64,000 nt of DNA, taken from Streptomyces sp. NBC_00683. Its GTDB lineage: Bacteria; Actinomycetota; Actinomycetes; Streptomycetales; Streptomycetaceae. The stretch lies in assembly GCF_036226745.1 (NCBI RefSeq), contig NZ_CP109013.1:558001-622000 (forward strand), written 5' to 3'. Shown in pieces: positions 8,652-17,390 of the stretch; position 1 is the stretch's first letter; each line of letters begins with the position of its first letter. A model generated the notes under the pieces. The model was not told the DNA's origin and made no database searches. It saw nothing but the letters and a program-made list of their open reading frames with translations. A program made the translations under genes and the position numbers.

Positions 8652-8730
8652 CGCTGTCTCCTTGCGTCCGAGGGGCGAAGTGCCCCTCGGACACAATGTT
8701 CCGCGCCCGCCCCGCATGCGGCCAGTGGCT

Positions 8731-8755
8731 GAAACGACGAGGGGCGTACAGTTTC
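8731..8755. promoter_or_regulatory. Candidate operator GAAAC-N15-GTTTC
   Basis: GAAAC (8731-8735) and GTTTC (8751-8755) form an inverted repeat, and a further GAAAC lies just inside the GlxA coding start. They sit in the 108-bp divergent interval between the saccharopine dehydrogenase-like gene and the GlxA regulator at 8760. The arms are short, so this is only a candidate. Confidence 0.25.
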
Positions 8756-8759
8756 GGAC

Positions 8760-9719
8760 ATGCGAAACGTGGTGATGGCCCTCACCGAGGGCAGCATGCT
8801 CTTCGAGGCCGCCGCGGCCTGCGAGGTCTTCGGCACGGACCACTCGGACCTGGCCGGGCCCTGGTACTCCTTCACCGTCTGCGGGGCCGACGGGGCCCGG
8901 GTCGGGAACTGGTTCCGGGCCGAGACCGCCCAGGGGCTGGAAGCCCTGGCCGACGCGCACACCGTGGTCGTCCCGGCGTGGCGTGGCGTGGACATGGACC
9001 CGCCAGGAGATCTGGTCGACGCCGTCCGTGCCGCCCACGCGGCGGGAGCGCGGATCGTGTCCCTGTGCACCGGCGCTTTCGTCCTGGCCGCGGCGGGACT
9101 CCTGGACGGACGCCGCGCCACCACGCACTGGGCCCATACGGACGTGCTCGCGGCGCGGTATCCGCGCGTCAGGGTCGATGCCGGGGTGCTCTTCACCGAC
9201 GAGGGCGACGTCCTCACCTCGGCGGGGAAGGCCGCCGGCATGGATCTGTGTCTGCACATCGTCCGTGCCGACTACGGGGCGACGGTGGCCAACGCGCTCG
9301 CCAGACGACTCGTCACCCCGCCCCATCGGGACGGCGGCCAGGCGCAGTTCATTCCGGCGCCGGTGACGCACGGCCGCGACCACCCGCTCGCCGACCTGCT
9401 TCCCTGGGCACTGGCCCGGCTCGACCAGCCGCTCACGGTGGAGGACCTGGCCCGGCAGGCGGGGATGAGCAGCCGCAACCTGGCCCGGCACTTCCACGCC
9501 GTCACCGGAACGGCGCCGCTGCGGTGGCTGCTCAGTCAGCGTGTGCGGCAGGCGCAGGAGTTGCTGGAGTCGAGCGACGCCGGCATCGAGCGGATCGCGG
9601 TGTGGACGGGCATGGGGACGGCCGCCACGCTGCGGCGGCACTTCACTCGTGTCACGGGGCTGCCGCCCGAGGCGTACCGGCGGACCTTCGGCGCCCCGGG
9701 CCCCGGCCCGACGGGCTGA
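8760..9719 (+). CDS. GlxA-family transcriptional regulator (DJ-1/PfpI + AraC HTH)
   Basis: 319 residues, the same length as the regulator at 6610 and clearly paralogous. The DJ-1/PfpI domain has VVMALTEGSMLFEAAAACEVFG and IVSLCTGAFVLAAAGLLDG with the nucleophile Cys. The AraC domain has LTVEDLARQAGMSSRNLARHF and IERIAVWTGMGTAATLRRHF. It is divergent from the saccharopine dehydrogenase-like gene, its likely target. No strong Shine-Dalgarno sits at the usual spacing. Confidence 0.92.
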   Translation: MRNVVMALTEGSMLFEAAAACEVFGTDHSDLAGPWYSFTVCGADGARVGNWFRAETAQGLEALADAHTVVVPAWRGVDMDPPGDLVDAVRAAHAAGARIVSLCTGAFVLAAAGLLDGRRATTHWAHTDVLAARYPRVRVDAGVLFTDEGDVLTSAGKAAGMDLCLHIVRADYGATVANALARRLVTPPHRDGGQAQFIPAPVTHGRDHPLADLLPWALARLDQPLTVEDLARQAGMSSRNLARHFHAVTGTAPLRWLLSQRVRQAQELLESSDAGIERIAVWTGMGTAATLRRHFTRVTGLPPEAYRRTFGAPGPGPTG

Positions 9720-9731
9720 ACAGCGGCCCTT

Positions 9732-10910
9732 TCAGGCCCTGTTGTCCGCGAAGACGCCGGTGGCGGCGAATGCCGCGGCGGCGAAGCGCTCGCCGATGCG
9801 ACGGTGCGACGCGGCGTCCGGGTGGAGCTGGTCGGGCAGGGGCAGTTCGGCGAAGTCCGCCTCGCCGTAGAGCGCGCGGCCGTCGAGGTAGTGCAGGTCG
9901 GGGTCCTCGGCGGCCCGTTCGGTGGTGATGCGGACGAGTTCCTGCCGGATGATGTCGAGCGTCAGGCGGGTGGAGTCCTCGCGGTCGCCCATGGCGAGGA
10001 AACTCAGCTTCCCTTCGCCGATGTTGCTGAAGTCCGGGGCGGCAGGGCCGGGCGTGTCCTCGTGGATCGGGCAGAGGATGGGCGACACGACCAGCAACGG
10101 CGTGGTCGGGTGCCCCTCCCGGATGGTGTCGAGGAAGCCGTGCACCGCCGGGCCGAAGGCACGCAGGCGCATCAGGTCGGCGTTGACGAGATTGATGCCG
10201 ATCTTGACGCTGATCAGGTCTGCCGGCGTGTCCCGCATGGTCCGCGCGGTGAACGGGTCGAGCAGCGCGCTGCCGGCCAGGCCCAGATTGATCAGTTCCA
10301 CGCCGCCGAGGGACGCGGCGAGTGCGGGCCAGGTGCTGGTGGGGCCCGCGGCGTCGGATCCGTGGCTGATCGAACTGCCGTGGTGCAGCCACACCTTGCG
10401 GCCCCGGTCCGGTGCGGGCTCGATGGGGGCGTCGGTGCGCAGCGCGACCAGTTCGGTGGTCTCGTTGTGCGGCAGCCAGATCTCGACGTCCTTGTCGCCG
10501 TCGGGCAGATCGGCGAAACGGAGAGTGCCTGCCGGGCCGGGTTCGTGCACGACCGACCCGGTGGTCATGTCGATGGTGAGGGTGTTGCCGCCGTCCACGC
10601 CGGCCCGGCCGGCCAGGCGGCCGTCGACGAGCAGGTCGTACATGCCGTCGGGGCGGGACGGAGCACCCACGTAGACGCGCTTCGTCGGCAGGGTGTCCAG
10701 TTCGACGGCGGTCGCCCGGGTGCGGAACACCAGCCGTACGCCGGAGGGCTGGGACTCCGCCATCGCCAGTTGCCCGTCGGCGCACTGGGCGCGGGCCCAG
10801 GCGGGAAGCCGGTGCGGCAGAAGGCCCTGAGCGGTGCGCTCCAGGTCGAGGGCGCCGCGGAGGATGTCAGCGGTGACGGGCGTGGTGATCCAGTTGGGCT
10901 CTGTGTACAT
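9732..10910 (-). CDS. SGNH/GDSL-type esterase
   Basis: 392 residues with an N-terminal jelly-roll-like region (about 1-180) and a C-terminal SGNH hydrolase domain. The block I serine is in VWLHHGSSISHGSDA, block II Gly in NLGLAGSAL, block III Asn in ISVKIGINLVN, and block V DxxH in LPDQLHPDAASH. No signal peptide is visible, so it is probably cytosolic. Such proteins deacylate carbohydrates or other esters. The gene follows the TetR gene by 48 bp on the same strand, which suggests a two-gene operon. Confidence 0.85.
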   Translation of the reverse strand: MYTEPNWITTPVTADILRGALDLERTAQGLLPHRLPAWARAQCADGQLAMAESQPSGVRLVFRTRATAVELDTLPTKRVYVGAPSRPDGMYDLLVDGRLAGRAGVDGGNTLTIDMTTGSVVHEPGPAGTLRFADLPDGDKDVEIWLPHNETTELVALRTDAPIEPAPDRGRKVWLHHGSSISHGSDAAGPTSTWPALAASLGGVELINLGLAGSALLDPFTARTMRDTPADLISVKIGINLVNADLMRLRAFGPAVHGFLDTIREGHPTTPLLVVSPILCPIHEDTPGPAAPDFSNIGEGKLSFLAMGDREDSTRLTLDIIRQELVRITTERAAEDPDLHYLDGRALYGEADFAELPLPDQLHPDAASHRRIGERFAAAAFAATGVFADNRA

Positions 10911-10958
10911 GTCTCAGCCTGTTGATCGAAGTGTTCGGGTGCGTCGGGTCACGGGGCC

Positions 10959-11528
10959 TCAGACTGCGGGCCAGTTCCGCAACAGGGCGTCGAGGGCGTC
11001 CATCATCCGGGTCCAGGTCTCCTGGGTGTCCGGGGCGCTGTGGCTGAACCCTCCGCCCATCTCCAGGCTGACGTAGCCGTGGAAGAAGCTGCCCAGCAGC
11101 CGGACCGCGTGGGTCTGGTCGGGTTCCTCCAGGTCGTAGCCCCGGAGGATCGCGCGTGTCATCTGCGCGTGCCTGCTGCCGGCACTGGCGGCCGCCGCCT
11201 CCGGATCGAGCCTCAGCTGGGCCGCGGCGTACCGGCCGGGATGCTCGTGGGCGTAGTCGCGGTAGACGTTCGCGAGGGCGGCCAGGGCGTCCTTGCCGGC
11301 TCGCCCCGCCAGGGCGGCGGCGCCACGGTCGGCGAGCTCCTCCAGGGCGAGCAGCGCGATCCTGGTCCGGAGGTCCTGGGAGTTCTTGAGGTGCGAGTAC
11401 AGACTCGCGACCTTGACGTCGAACTGCCTGGCGAGCGCGGAGACGGTCACCTGCTCGAAGCCGACCTCGTCGGCCAGTTCCGCTCCGGCCAGGGTGAGGC
11501 GTTCCGCGTTCAGTCCTGCGCGCGCCAT
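10959..11528 (-). CDS. TetR-family transcriptional regulator
   Basis: 189 residues. The N-terminal helix-turn-helix is LTLAGAELADEVGFEQVTVS followed by LARQFDVKVASLYSHLKNSQDL. The C-terminal ligand domain (YAHEHPGRYAAAQ, LLGSFFHGYVSLEMGGGF) is of the WHG / TetR_C_33 type. GGGAGGA lies 6 nt upstream of ATG 11528. A 25-bp near-palindrome 34 bp upstream suits autorepression. The downstream SGNH esterase is the likely target. Confidence 0.9.
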   Translation of the reverse strand: MARAGLNAERLTLAGAELADEVGFEQVTVSALARQFDVKVASLYSHLKNSQDLRTRIALLALEELADRGAAALAGRAGKDALAALANVYRDYAHEHPGRYAAAQLRLDPEAAAASAGSRHAQMTRAILRGYDLEEPDQTHAVRLLGSFFHGYVSLEMGGGFSHSAPDTQETWTRMMDALDALLRNWPAV

Positions 11529-11561
11529 GGAATTCCTCCCGTTGGACTGAACCCATGATGC

Positions 11562-11586
11562 ATTTACCTAATACCTTTAGGCAAAT
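11562..11586. promoter_or_regulatory. TetR operator candidate (10-5-10 near-palindrome)
   Basis: ATTTACCTAA (11562-11571) and TTAGGCAAAT (11577-11586) are inverted arms with one mismatch around a 5-nt centre. The site is A+T-rich against the local base composition and lies 34 bp upstream of the TetR start, where a promoter is expected. Length and spacing are typical for a TetR dimer pair. Confidence 0.55.
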
Positions 11587-11702
11587 CAGGGAGTCGCTGT
11601 TTCCGGGAGGGTGAGCCGGCCGGAGGCCCGCGCATCACGACGCGCAGGCCTCCGGCCGCCTCACGGGATGCCCGTGCCGGCCCCGTGCACCGCCGGGCGC
11701 CG

Positions 11703-12416
11703 TCAGTCCGTGACCGCGTCGAGCTCGGCGATACGCGCCTGGGCCCGGGGGCTGTCGGCGCGTCCCATCGCGGTCCACTGCTGGGCCAGGACGCCCGGAC
11801 CGTAGTTCCTGGATCCGCCGATGCTCGCCGCCAGCGTCTGGGCGCGGGCGCCCTCCTCGATGAGCAGGATCGTACGGGCGAGGTCCAGCAGTCCGCCGCG
11901 CCCCCAGATGGTGGCGCCGCCGTTGGCCTCCAGGATTCCCGGTACCTCGGGGTCCTCGTCCAGCACCCGGATGATGAACGCGTCCTCGGCCTCACGACGG
12001 TCGAGGTAGACCGGCAGTTCATCGGCGAGCGTGTCGCGCTGGACCGGCACATAGCGGATGGGCAGCGGACGGTGGGTCTGCCCCCAGGCCGCGAGGTACG
12101 GCGTGTGGACGTGCGAGATCGCGTTGAGCCACGGGTGAGCCGCGAACACCGCCGCGTAGCGGAGCCCGTCGCCCCACGGACGCAGCGCGTCCGGACCGTC
12201 GAGGATGGAGGTCAGCACCACCTCCGGCCTGGCGCCGGGGCGCAGCGGGTCAGGGTGCTTCACCGCGGCGACCAGTTGCTCGCCCGGTGCCCGCACCACG
12301 AAGCTCAGGGTCGCGCTGGCGGTGGTCGTCCCGGTCTCGCGAAGTACCTTGAACGCCGTCGTCGCCTCGTCGAGCAGCGTGGCCGTGAACGCGTCGACAT
12401 CGACTCCGGCGCTCAT
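11703..12416 (-). CDS. Class II aldolase/adducin-family protein
   Basis: 237 residues. The family signature is seen in LSFVVRAPGEQLVAAVKHPDP and the metal-binding HxH in AISHVHTPYLAAWG. Class II aldolases of this type (fuculose-phosphate aldolase-like) cleave or decarboxylate hydroxy-acids using a divalent metal. The ATG at 12416 overlaps the TGA of the DszB-like gene as ATGA, so it is the last gene of a coupled four-gene operon. Its job may be to process a carbon fragment released by the upstream desulfurisation steps (inference). Confidence 0.82.
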   Translation of the reverse strand: MSAGVDVDAFTATLLDEATTAFKVLRETGTTTASATLSFVVRAPGEQLVAAVKHPDPLRPGARPEVVLTSILDGPDALRPWGDGLRYAAVFAAHPWLNAISHVHTPYLAAWGQTHRPLPIRYVPVQRDTLADELPVYLDRREAEDAFIIRVLDEDPEVPGILEANGGATIWGRGGLLDLARTILLIEEGARAQTLAASIGGSRNYGPGVLAQQWTAMGRADSPRAQARIAELDAVTD

Positions 12417-13465
12417 CGGGCGGCCACCAGCGCGTGCGCTGCCCGGAGCGGCTCGTGGGCCACCCACGCGTCCAGCGGGAAGTCGGGCCTGACAAAGGAA
12501 TGGGACACGAGGAACTCCTTCTGTTGGTCGAGCAGGGTGAGCCGGTCGTCGGACAGACCGGGGTGCAGACGGCGGTGGAAGTCGCCGCGGTGGGCCGCGG
12601 CGACCGCTTCCGGTGTGCCACCGGTATCGCTGTGCAGGATCCGCAGCAGCTCCTCCCGGTGGCCGGCCGCCCAGTCGGCGGCCCGCAGCGTCTCGGCGAG
12701 GAACCGCACGACAAGCTCGGGATGCTCGGCGAGCGTCCGTTCGTGGACGGTGATCGGCCGGGGCGTGCCGTTGTTGACCCGGCTGCGCGGGTCGTCCTCG
12801 TCGTCGAGGTCGATGCCGATCACCACGCCCGCCTCGGCGGCGTGGGCGAGTGCGGCGGCTCCTTTGACGTAGACGGCGTCGACATCGCCGCGCCGGAGGG
12901 CCTCGATGCCGGTCCACGGGTGGGGCAGCGCGCCGTTGACCGTCCACTCGGGGTGCGCGTCCCGGGCGTCGGGAACCTCGGTGAACTCCACGGCGTGGAG
13001 GCCGAGTCCGGCGATCCCGAGCGCCCCCCTGAAGCCCTGCAGCGCCATCGCCCGCATGATGCCCGCGCCCGGTTCGGCGCCGTGGACCGGCAGCGCGGCA
13101 CGCCGTCCGGCGAGGGCCCCGGGGCTGTCGATACCCGATCCGGGGCGGACGAGAATCGCCTGCCGCTCCTCGATCCAGGTCAGGCCGATGAGCCGGGTCG
13201 GCGCACCCCGGGCCCGGGCGGCGAGCGCCGGGATGCTGCCTCCTTCGCGGAAGAGACCGGGCAGTTCGTGGTCGAGGTGGTGGCGGGCCAGCTCCGGCGC
13301 ACCGTCCTGGAGGAGGGTGACCGTGATGCCGTCGCCCGCGAACGCCGCGTCGAGCAGCCCGAGTCGATGGGCGAGGCCGCTCGCGGTGGGGACGGGGCAC
13401 CGGGTGAGACGGATCGTGTCGATGGTCCGCGCAACCGCGGCCCCCGGTCCCCGGTGGCCGGTCAT
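12413..13465 (-). CDS. DszB-like sulfinate desulfinase / SsuA-fold protein
   Basis: 350 residues with the periplasmic-binding-protein fold but no signal peptide, as in DszB (2'-hydroxybiphenyl-2-sulfinate desulfinase). The start TIRLTRCPVP matches the DszB region holding its catalytic Cys27. By alignment Cys23, His63 and Arg73 fall on the DszB triad Cys27/His60/Arg70, and His and Arg keep the same 10-residue spacing. The end DFHRRLHPGLSDD..LDQQKEFL also matches. DszB removes sulfite from an aryl sulfinate. The gene is coupled by ATGA at both ends. The substrate need not be aromatic; a cytosolic sulfonate-binding role is the alternative. Confidence 0.75.
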   Translation of the reverse strand: MTGHRGPGAAVARTIDTIRLTRCPVPTASGLAHRLGLLDAAFAGDGITVTLLQDGAPELARHHLDHELPGLFREGGSIPALAARARGAPTRLIGLTWIEERQAILVRPGSGIDSPGALAGRRAALPVHGAEPGAGIMRAMALQGFRGALGIAGLGLHAVEFTEVPDARDAHPEWTVNGALPHPWTGIEALRRGDVDAVYVKGAAALAHAAEAGVVIGIDLDDEDDPRSRVNNGTPRPITVHERTLAEHPELVVRFLAETLRAADWAAGHREELLRILHSDTGGTPEAVAAAHRGDFHRRLHPGLSDDRLTLLDQQKEFLVSHSFVRPDFPLDAWVAHEPLRAAHALVAAR

Positions 13466-14697
13466 CGGGACCCGGATCCGCGGGCCGCGACTGCGGGCGC
13501 GACCTCGGGGCCCCGAGGGGGCGGGAAGTGGGCAAGCAGTGCGTCGTAGCCGTCCGGCTGGAACGGCGGGATGTCGAACTCGTGGTCGGTGTCGAGGAGT
13601 GGCAGCACGTCCCGTCCGAAACGCAGCGCTTCGGACGCGAGCGGCCATCCCGAGAGGATGAAGGCCTCGGCGCCGTGCGCGGCGTACTCCTGGATCCGCT
13701 CGGCGACCTGGGCGGGTGTGCCGACCAGCCATGTTCCGGCGCCGGGCCCGAAGAAGTCGAATCCGAACGTGCTCGGTCCGAGCCAGATGTTGGGGTGGAC
13801 GACCAGGTCCTCGACCTCGGGCAGCCGGCCGGCACGGAGCGCGTCGACACAGCGCCGCACCCGTGGGTCGTCGGTCTCGACCTCCTTGTCCAGCCAGCCG
13901 GGTCCGAGCTTGTACGAGACGAGTTCCACGGCCTTCTCGTACGAGGTCTGCTCCAGCAGCCACCGGGCATGGGCCCACGCCTCCTCCTCCGTGTCGCGTA
14001 CGACGACCTGGAGCCGGGTGCCGTACCCGAGCGTGCGTCCGTGCGTGGCGGCGATCGCTGCGACCTTCTGGAACCTCGCCCCGAGCCGGTCCGGAAGATC
14101 GGCGAAGCTGAGGTAGAAGTCGACGGTCCTGGCCGCGTGTTCGACTCCTGCCTCGGAGGCTCCTGCGCCCCACAGCGGGATGCGGGACTGGACGGCCTCC
14201 GGGAAGAAGGTGAGCGGGACGTCGAAGGTCCGGGCCGCCAGCCGGATGTGCTTGCCCTCGTAGGGCTCTTTGCTGCTGGTCCAGCGGCGGGAGAAGGCTT
14301 CCCAGTACTCGGCGCTGTAGGAGTAGCGCTCGTCGTGCGGAAGGAACATGCCGTATTCGGGCAGCCAGGAGTCGTGCCCGTTGACGACGTTGAAGAGCAG
14401 GCGCCCCTCGCTGAAGTTGTCGATGGCCAGCGCGATGTCGACGAGTTTGGCCGGGGAGACCAGCCCCGGGTACAGGGCCACCAGGAAGCGCATCCGCCGG
14501 GTGAGCGGTGTCAGCGCCGAGGCGAGGGCGAGCGGCTCGTGCGGGCCGGTCGGCAGCAGCGCGCCGTAGAGCCCCACCCGGTCGATCACTTCGGCGGTCG
14601 CCCGCAGCCGGGGCAGGTCGTTGCGCCAGACGCCGTGCTCCTCCCACGGGACGGGTCCGTCGGCCGACTGGAGGTACCAGAGGATCTTCACCGTCAT
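13462..14697 (-). CDS. SsuD-like FMNH2-dependent monooxygenase (LLM class)
   Basis: 411 residues of the bacterial luciferase-like fold. Typical landmarks are RMRFLVALYPGLVSPAKLVDIALAID-type strand order, NFSEGRLLFNVVNGHD, IPLWGAGASEAG and the C-terminal LVGTPAQVAERIQEY followed by FILSGWPL. The last resembles SsuD (alkanesulfonate monooxygenase). Such enzymes use reduced FMN from a separate reductase to cleave C-S bonds. Here it is coupled by ATGA to the GMC oxidoreductase and the DszB-like gene. A flavin reductase at 17462 could supply FMNH2. Confidence 0.85.
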   Translation of the reverse strand: MTVKILWYLQSADGPVPWEEHGVWRNDLPRLRATAEVIDRVGLYGALLPTGPHEPLALASALTPLTRRMRFLVALYPGLVSPAKLVDIALAIDNFSEGRLLFNVVNGHDSWLPEYGMFLPHDERYSYSAEYWEAFSRRWTSSKEPYEGKHIRLAARTFDVPLTFFPEAVQSRIPLWGAGASEAGVEHAARTVDFYLSFADLPDRLGARFQKVAAIAATHGRTLGYGTRLQVVVRDTEEEAWAHARWLLEQTSYEKAVELVSYKLGPGWLDKEVETDDPRVRRCVDALRAGRLPEVEDLVVHPNIWLGPSTFGFDFFGPGAGTWLVGTPAQVAERIQEYAAHGAEAFILSGWPLASEALRFGRDVLPLLDTDHEFDIPPFQPDGYDALLAHFPPPRGPEVAPAVAARGSGSR

Positions 14698-16310
14698 GGC
14701 TGCCGCTCCTTCGCGTGCTCGGTGTGGCGGGAGCGCGCGGTGAAGTCCGCGCGCCCGGTGTGCTCCGCGTTCGCGTCCCCGGTGCGCCACGAGCGCCGGA
14801 CGAGCGCTGCGGCGCGTTCGGCGACGAACGCCGTGGGCGCCATGGTGTGACCGCGGTTGAGTACGGGGATCGCTGAGGCGTCGACGACGCGGAGCCCGGT
14901 GATGCCCCGGACGCGCAGTTCGGCGTCGAGCACGGCGTCCGGGTCGCCGTCCGGGCCGAACCGGGCGGTTCCGGCCGGGTGGAACATGGCCCCGGCCGCA
15001 CTTCGGATGTGGGCGTCGGTGTCCTCGTCGGCGAGGGAGGGCCCGAGGGGCGCTCCCGCGTACGGGGTGAGGGAGGGCGCGGCGAGGAGGCGGCGGGCGA
15101 GGCGCACCCCGGCACGCAGCACGGCGAGGTCGTCGCCGCCGGGATCGCTCAGATAGCCGGGATCGATGAGGGGCGGCGCCAGCGGGTCCGTGCTCGCGAG
15201 GCGCACGGTCCCCCTGCTGCGTGGCTGGAGCGCGACCACACCGAACGTCACCCCGGGCCCCTCGCCCCGGGGAGTGTCCCGGCCCGGTGCGAGCACGATC
15301 TCGATGTCGGGAGCGGGCACTTCGGGGCGGCTGCGCGCGAACACCACCGCTCCCGCCGTGCCGTCGGCCGATCCCTTGCGGTGCGGCTCCCCGGTGCCGG
15401 CGGTGTCCGGGGCGCGTACCGCGCCACCGACGCATATGTGGTCGTGGAGATTGCGCCCGACGCCCGGAAGCTCCGCGACGACGGGAATCCCGAGCCGCTC
15501 CAGGTCCTGTGCGGGGCCGATACCCGAGAGCAGCAGGAGCTGCGGAGACCGTACGGCGCCCGCGGCGAGAAGCACCTCCCGCCGTGCGGCCACGGAGACG
15601 GGCGGGCCGCCGTCGTGCCGGTAGGTGACACCCGTGGCGCGGCCGCCCTCGACGACGATCCGGGTGACGTGGGCTCCGGTCACGATCCGCAGGTTCGCGC
15701 GGGTCCGCGCGGGGGCGAGGAACGCGTCCGCGAAGGTGACGCGATGCCCGTCCCGCACCGTGAGGCGCAGGGCGTCGACGCCCTCGGGGCTTTCCGCGTC
15801 CCTCTCTGCGCGGGGCAGACCCAGCCCCTGTGCGGCACTGAACAGAGCTTCGGTCAGAGGGTGTTCGGCTCCGGGGCGGACGGGCAGCGGGCCCCGTCCG
15901 GTCCCCGTGCCGTCGTCCTCCAGCCGGCGGAGGGACGCTCGGGCGCTCTCCCAGGACCAGCCCTCGCCGTAGGTACTCCAGGCGTCGTAGTCCGCCGCGC
16001 CGCCGGGAACCCACAACGACGCGTTGATGGCGGACGAACCGCCGAGCGCGCGGCCCGAGGGCCAGGGGACGGCCCGTCCGCCGAGTCCGGGCTGCGGCAC
16101 GGTGTCGTAGGACCAGTCGGCGTCCGAGCCCCACAGCTCGGCGCCACGTAACGGGTCACGGGCCTGCGGGGTATCGGGGAGTTCGGGTCCGGCTTCGAGC
16201 AACAGAACGGTGGTATCGGGGAGTTCGGAGAGCCGGGCGGCTACGACCGAGCCGGCGACTCCCGCGCCCACAACCAGGAAGTCGTACGTGGGTGGTGGGG
16301 CGTCAGGCAT
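14694..16310 (-). CDS. GMC-family FAD oxidoreductase (choline dehydrogenase-like)
   Basis: 538 residues. The FAD dinucleotide motif is DFLVVGAGVAGSVVAARLSE and the GMC signature 1 is PWPSGRALGGSSAINASLW. Signature 2 is seen in LLAAGAVRSPQLLLLSGIGP. The C-terminal catalytic part has MFHPAGTARFG and LRVVDASAIPVLNRGHTMAP. GMC enzymes oxidise alcohols to aldehydes or ketones. It is the first gene of the operon with the SsuD-like, DszB-like and aldolase genes and faces the IclR regulator. It may oxidise a hydroxyl-bearing organosulfur substrate before C-S cleavage (inference). Confidence 0.9.
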   Translation of the reverse strand: MPDAPPPTYDFLVVGAGVAGSVVAARLSELPDTTVLLLEAGPELPDTPQARDPLRGAELWGSDADWSYDTVPQPGLGGRAVPWPSGRALGGSSAINASLWVPGGAADYDAWSTYGEGWSWESARASLRRLEDDGTGTGRGPLPVRPGAEHPLTEALFSAAQGLGLPRAERDAESPEGVDALRLTVRDGHRVTFADAFLAPARTRANLRIVTGAHVTRIVVEGGRATGVTYRHDGGPPVSVAARREVLLAAGAVRSPQLLLLSGIGPAQDLERLGIPVVAELPGVGRNLHDHICVGGAVRAPDTAGTGEPHRKGSADGTAGAVVFARSRPEVPAPDIEIVLAPGRDTPRGEGPGVTFGVVALQPRSRGTVRLASTDPLAPPLIDPGYLSDPGGDDLAVLRAGVRLARRLLAAPSLTPYAGAPLGPSLADEDTDAHIRSAAGAMFHPAGTARFGPDGDPDAVLDAELRVRGITGLRVVDASAIPVLNRGHTMAPTAFVAERAAALVRRSWRTGDANAEHTGRADFTARSRHTEHAKERQP

Positions 16311-16395
16311 GGCGGCGGACCCCGGGGGTCGCTGCCGCGGCCTCTGCGTGTGTCATGCCGTCAGGCTCGGGCAGCCGCGAAGAGCTTGTCAAATA

Positions 16396-16412
16396 GTGAA
16401 GGCACATTTCAC
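16396..16412. promoter_or_regulatory. Candidate IclR operator GTGAA-N7-TTCAC
   Basis: GTGAA (16396-16400) and TTCAC (16408-16412) form an inverted repeat inside an A+T-rich stretch of the 199-bp interval between the divergent GMC and IclR genes. The position is right for control of both promoters. The call rests only on symmetry and context. Confidence 0.4.
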
Positions 16413-16509
16413 ATAGCGGCAACCTTTGCCATGATGGGGTCGACGACGGCAGCCCCCTCCCCCACTCCCGTCCCCGTCCACACGGACGGCCCAAGGAACA
16501 GGACCTCCC

Positions 16510-17316
16510 ATGGCACGACAGGACACTCCGGAGCCCGCACCCAGCCGCCCGGCGGGCGCCCAGACGGTTGAGCGGGCCTTCGAGGTCCTCCAATGCCTCA
16601 GAACGGCCCCGGGGCCCGTCGGCGTGTCCGACATAGCCCGGAGCCTCGACCTGAACGTCAGCAGCGTCTATCGGATGACGAGAGCCCTGGAGAAAGCCGG
16701 TTTCCTCGAGCAGGACCCGACGACCCGGCGCTACCGGCTCGGCAGCGCCATCGCCGGGCTCAACCGCGTACTGATCCACCAGCGCAGGTTCGACCTGGCA
16801 CGACCCGAGTTGCAGCGGCTCGCCGAGGAGACGTCCGGTTCGGCCACACTCGCACTGCGCGACCGCAACGAGGCCCTGGTCGTCAGCGACCTGCCCGTCA
16901 CCGAGGCCACCGGCGACTGGGGTACCCGGGTCGCCAACTCCGTCCCCCTGCACGCGTCCGCGTTCGGCAAGGCCCTCCTCGCCTGGCCGGCTCCCACGGA
17001 CGCGGAGCTGGACTCGCTCGCTCCCTTCGAACGGTTCACGGAGCGCACGATCACCTCGGCCGAGCGACTGCGCGACGAGCTGGCGGCCACCAGGGAACGC
17101 GGTTACGCCGTCTCCAGCAGAGAGCTCTATCCACTGCAGTTGACCGTCGCGGTGCCGATCCTCAACCAGGACGGCGGCAGCTATCTCGCCCTGGGCGTGG
17201 GCACCACCTGGAGCCGGGGAGCGGCGGCCCGTACGAGGACCATGGCCCGCCTGGCCCAGGACAGCGCGCACCGGCTGCGCACCCTCCTGGTCCCCGACTC
17301 CCCCGGCCGGTGGTGA
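16510..17316 (+). CDS. IclR-family transcriptional regulator
   Basis: 268 residues. Residues 18-80 hold the winged helix (QTVERAFEVLQCL, VGVSDIARSLDLNVSSVYRM, LEQDPTTRRYRLG). The C-terminal effector domain shows GTRVANSVPLHASAFGKALLAW and SRELYPLQLTVAVPI. IclR proteins respond to small organic acids. Divergent placement next to the GMC-SsuD-DszB-aldolase operon makes that operon the probable target. Confidence 0.92.
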   Translation: MARQDTPEPAPSRPAGAQTVERAFEVLQCLRTAPGPVGVSDIARSLDLNVSSVYRMTRALEKAGFLEQDPTTRRYRLGSAIAGLNRVLIHQRRFDLARPELQRLAEETSGSATLALRDRNEALVVSDLPVTEATGDWGTRVANSVPLHASAFGKALLAWPAPTDAELDSLAPFERFTERTITSAERLRDELAATRERGYAVSSRELYPLQLTVAVPILNQDGGSYLALGVGTTWSRGAAARTRTMARLAQDSAHRLRTLLVPDSPGRW

Positions 17317-17390
17317 GCCGGGTCCCGCCTCGTGCGGGCCAACTCGCGTTGATGCGGGTTCACTTCAGTCCCGTGAACAGATCCCGATGG

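Noticed and set aside
12413..15115. One 900-residue protein spanning the DszB-like gene and the region upstream
   Set aside because: The upstream part is a shadow frame of the SsuD-like and GMC genes. The ATGA overlap and homology fix the start at 13465.
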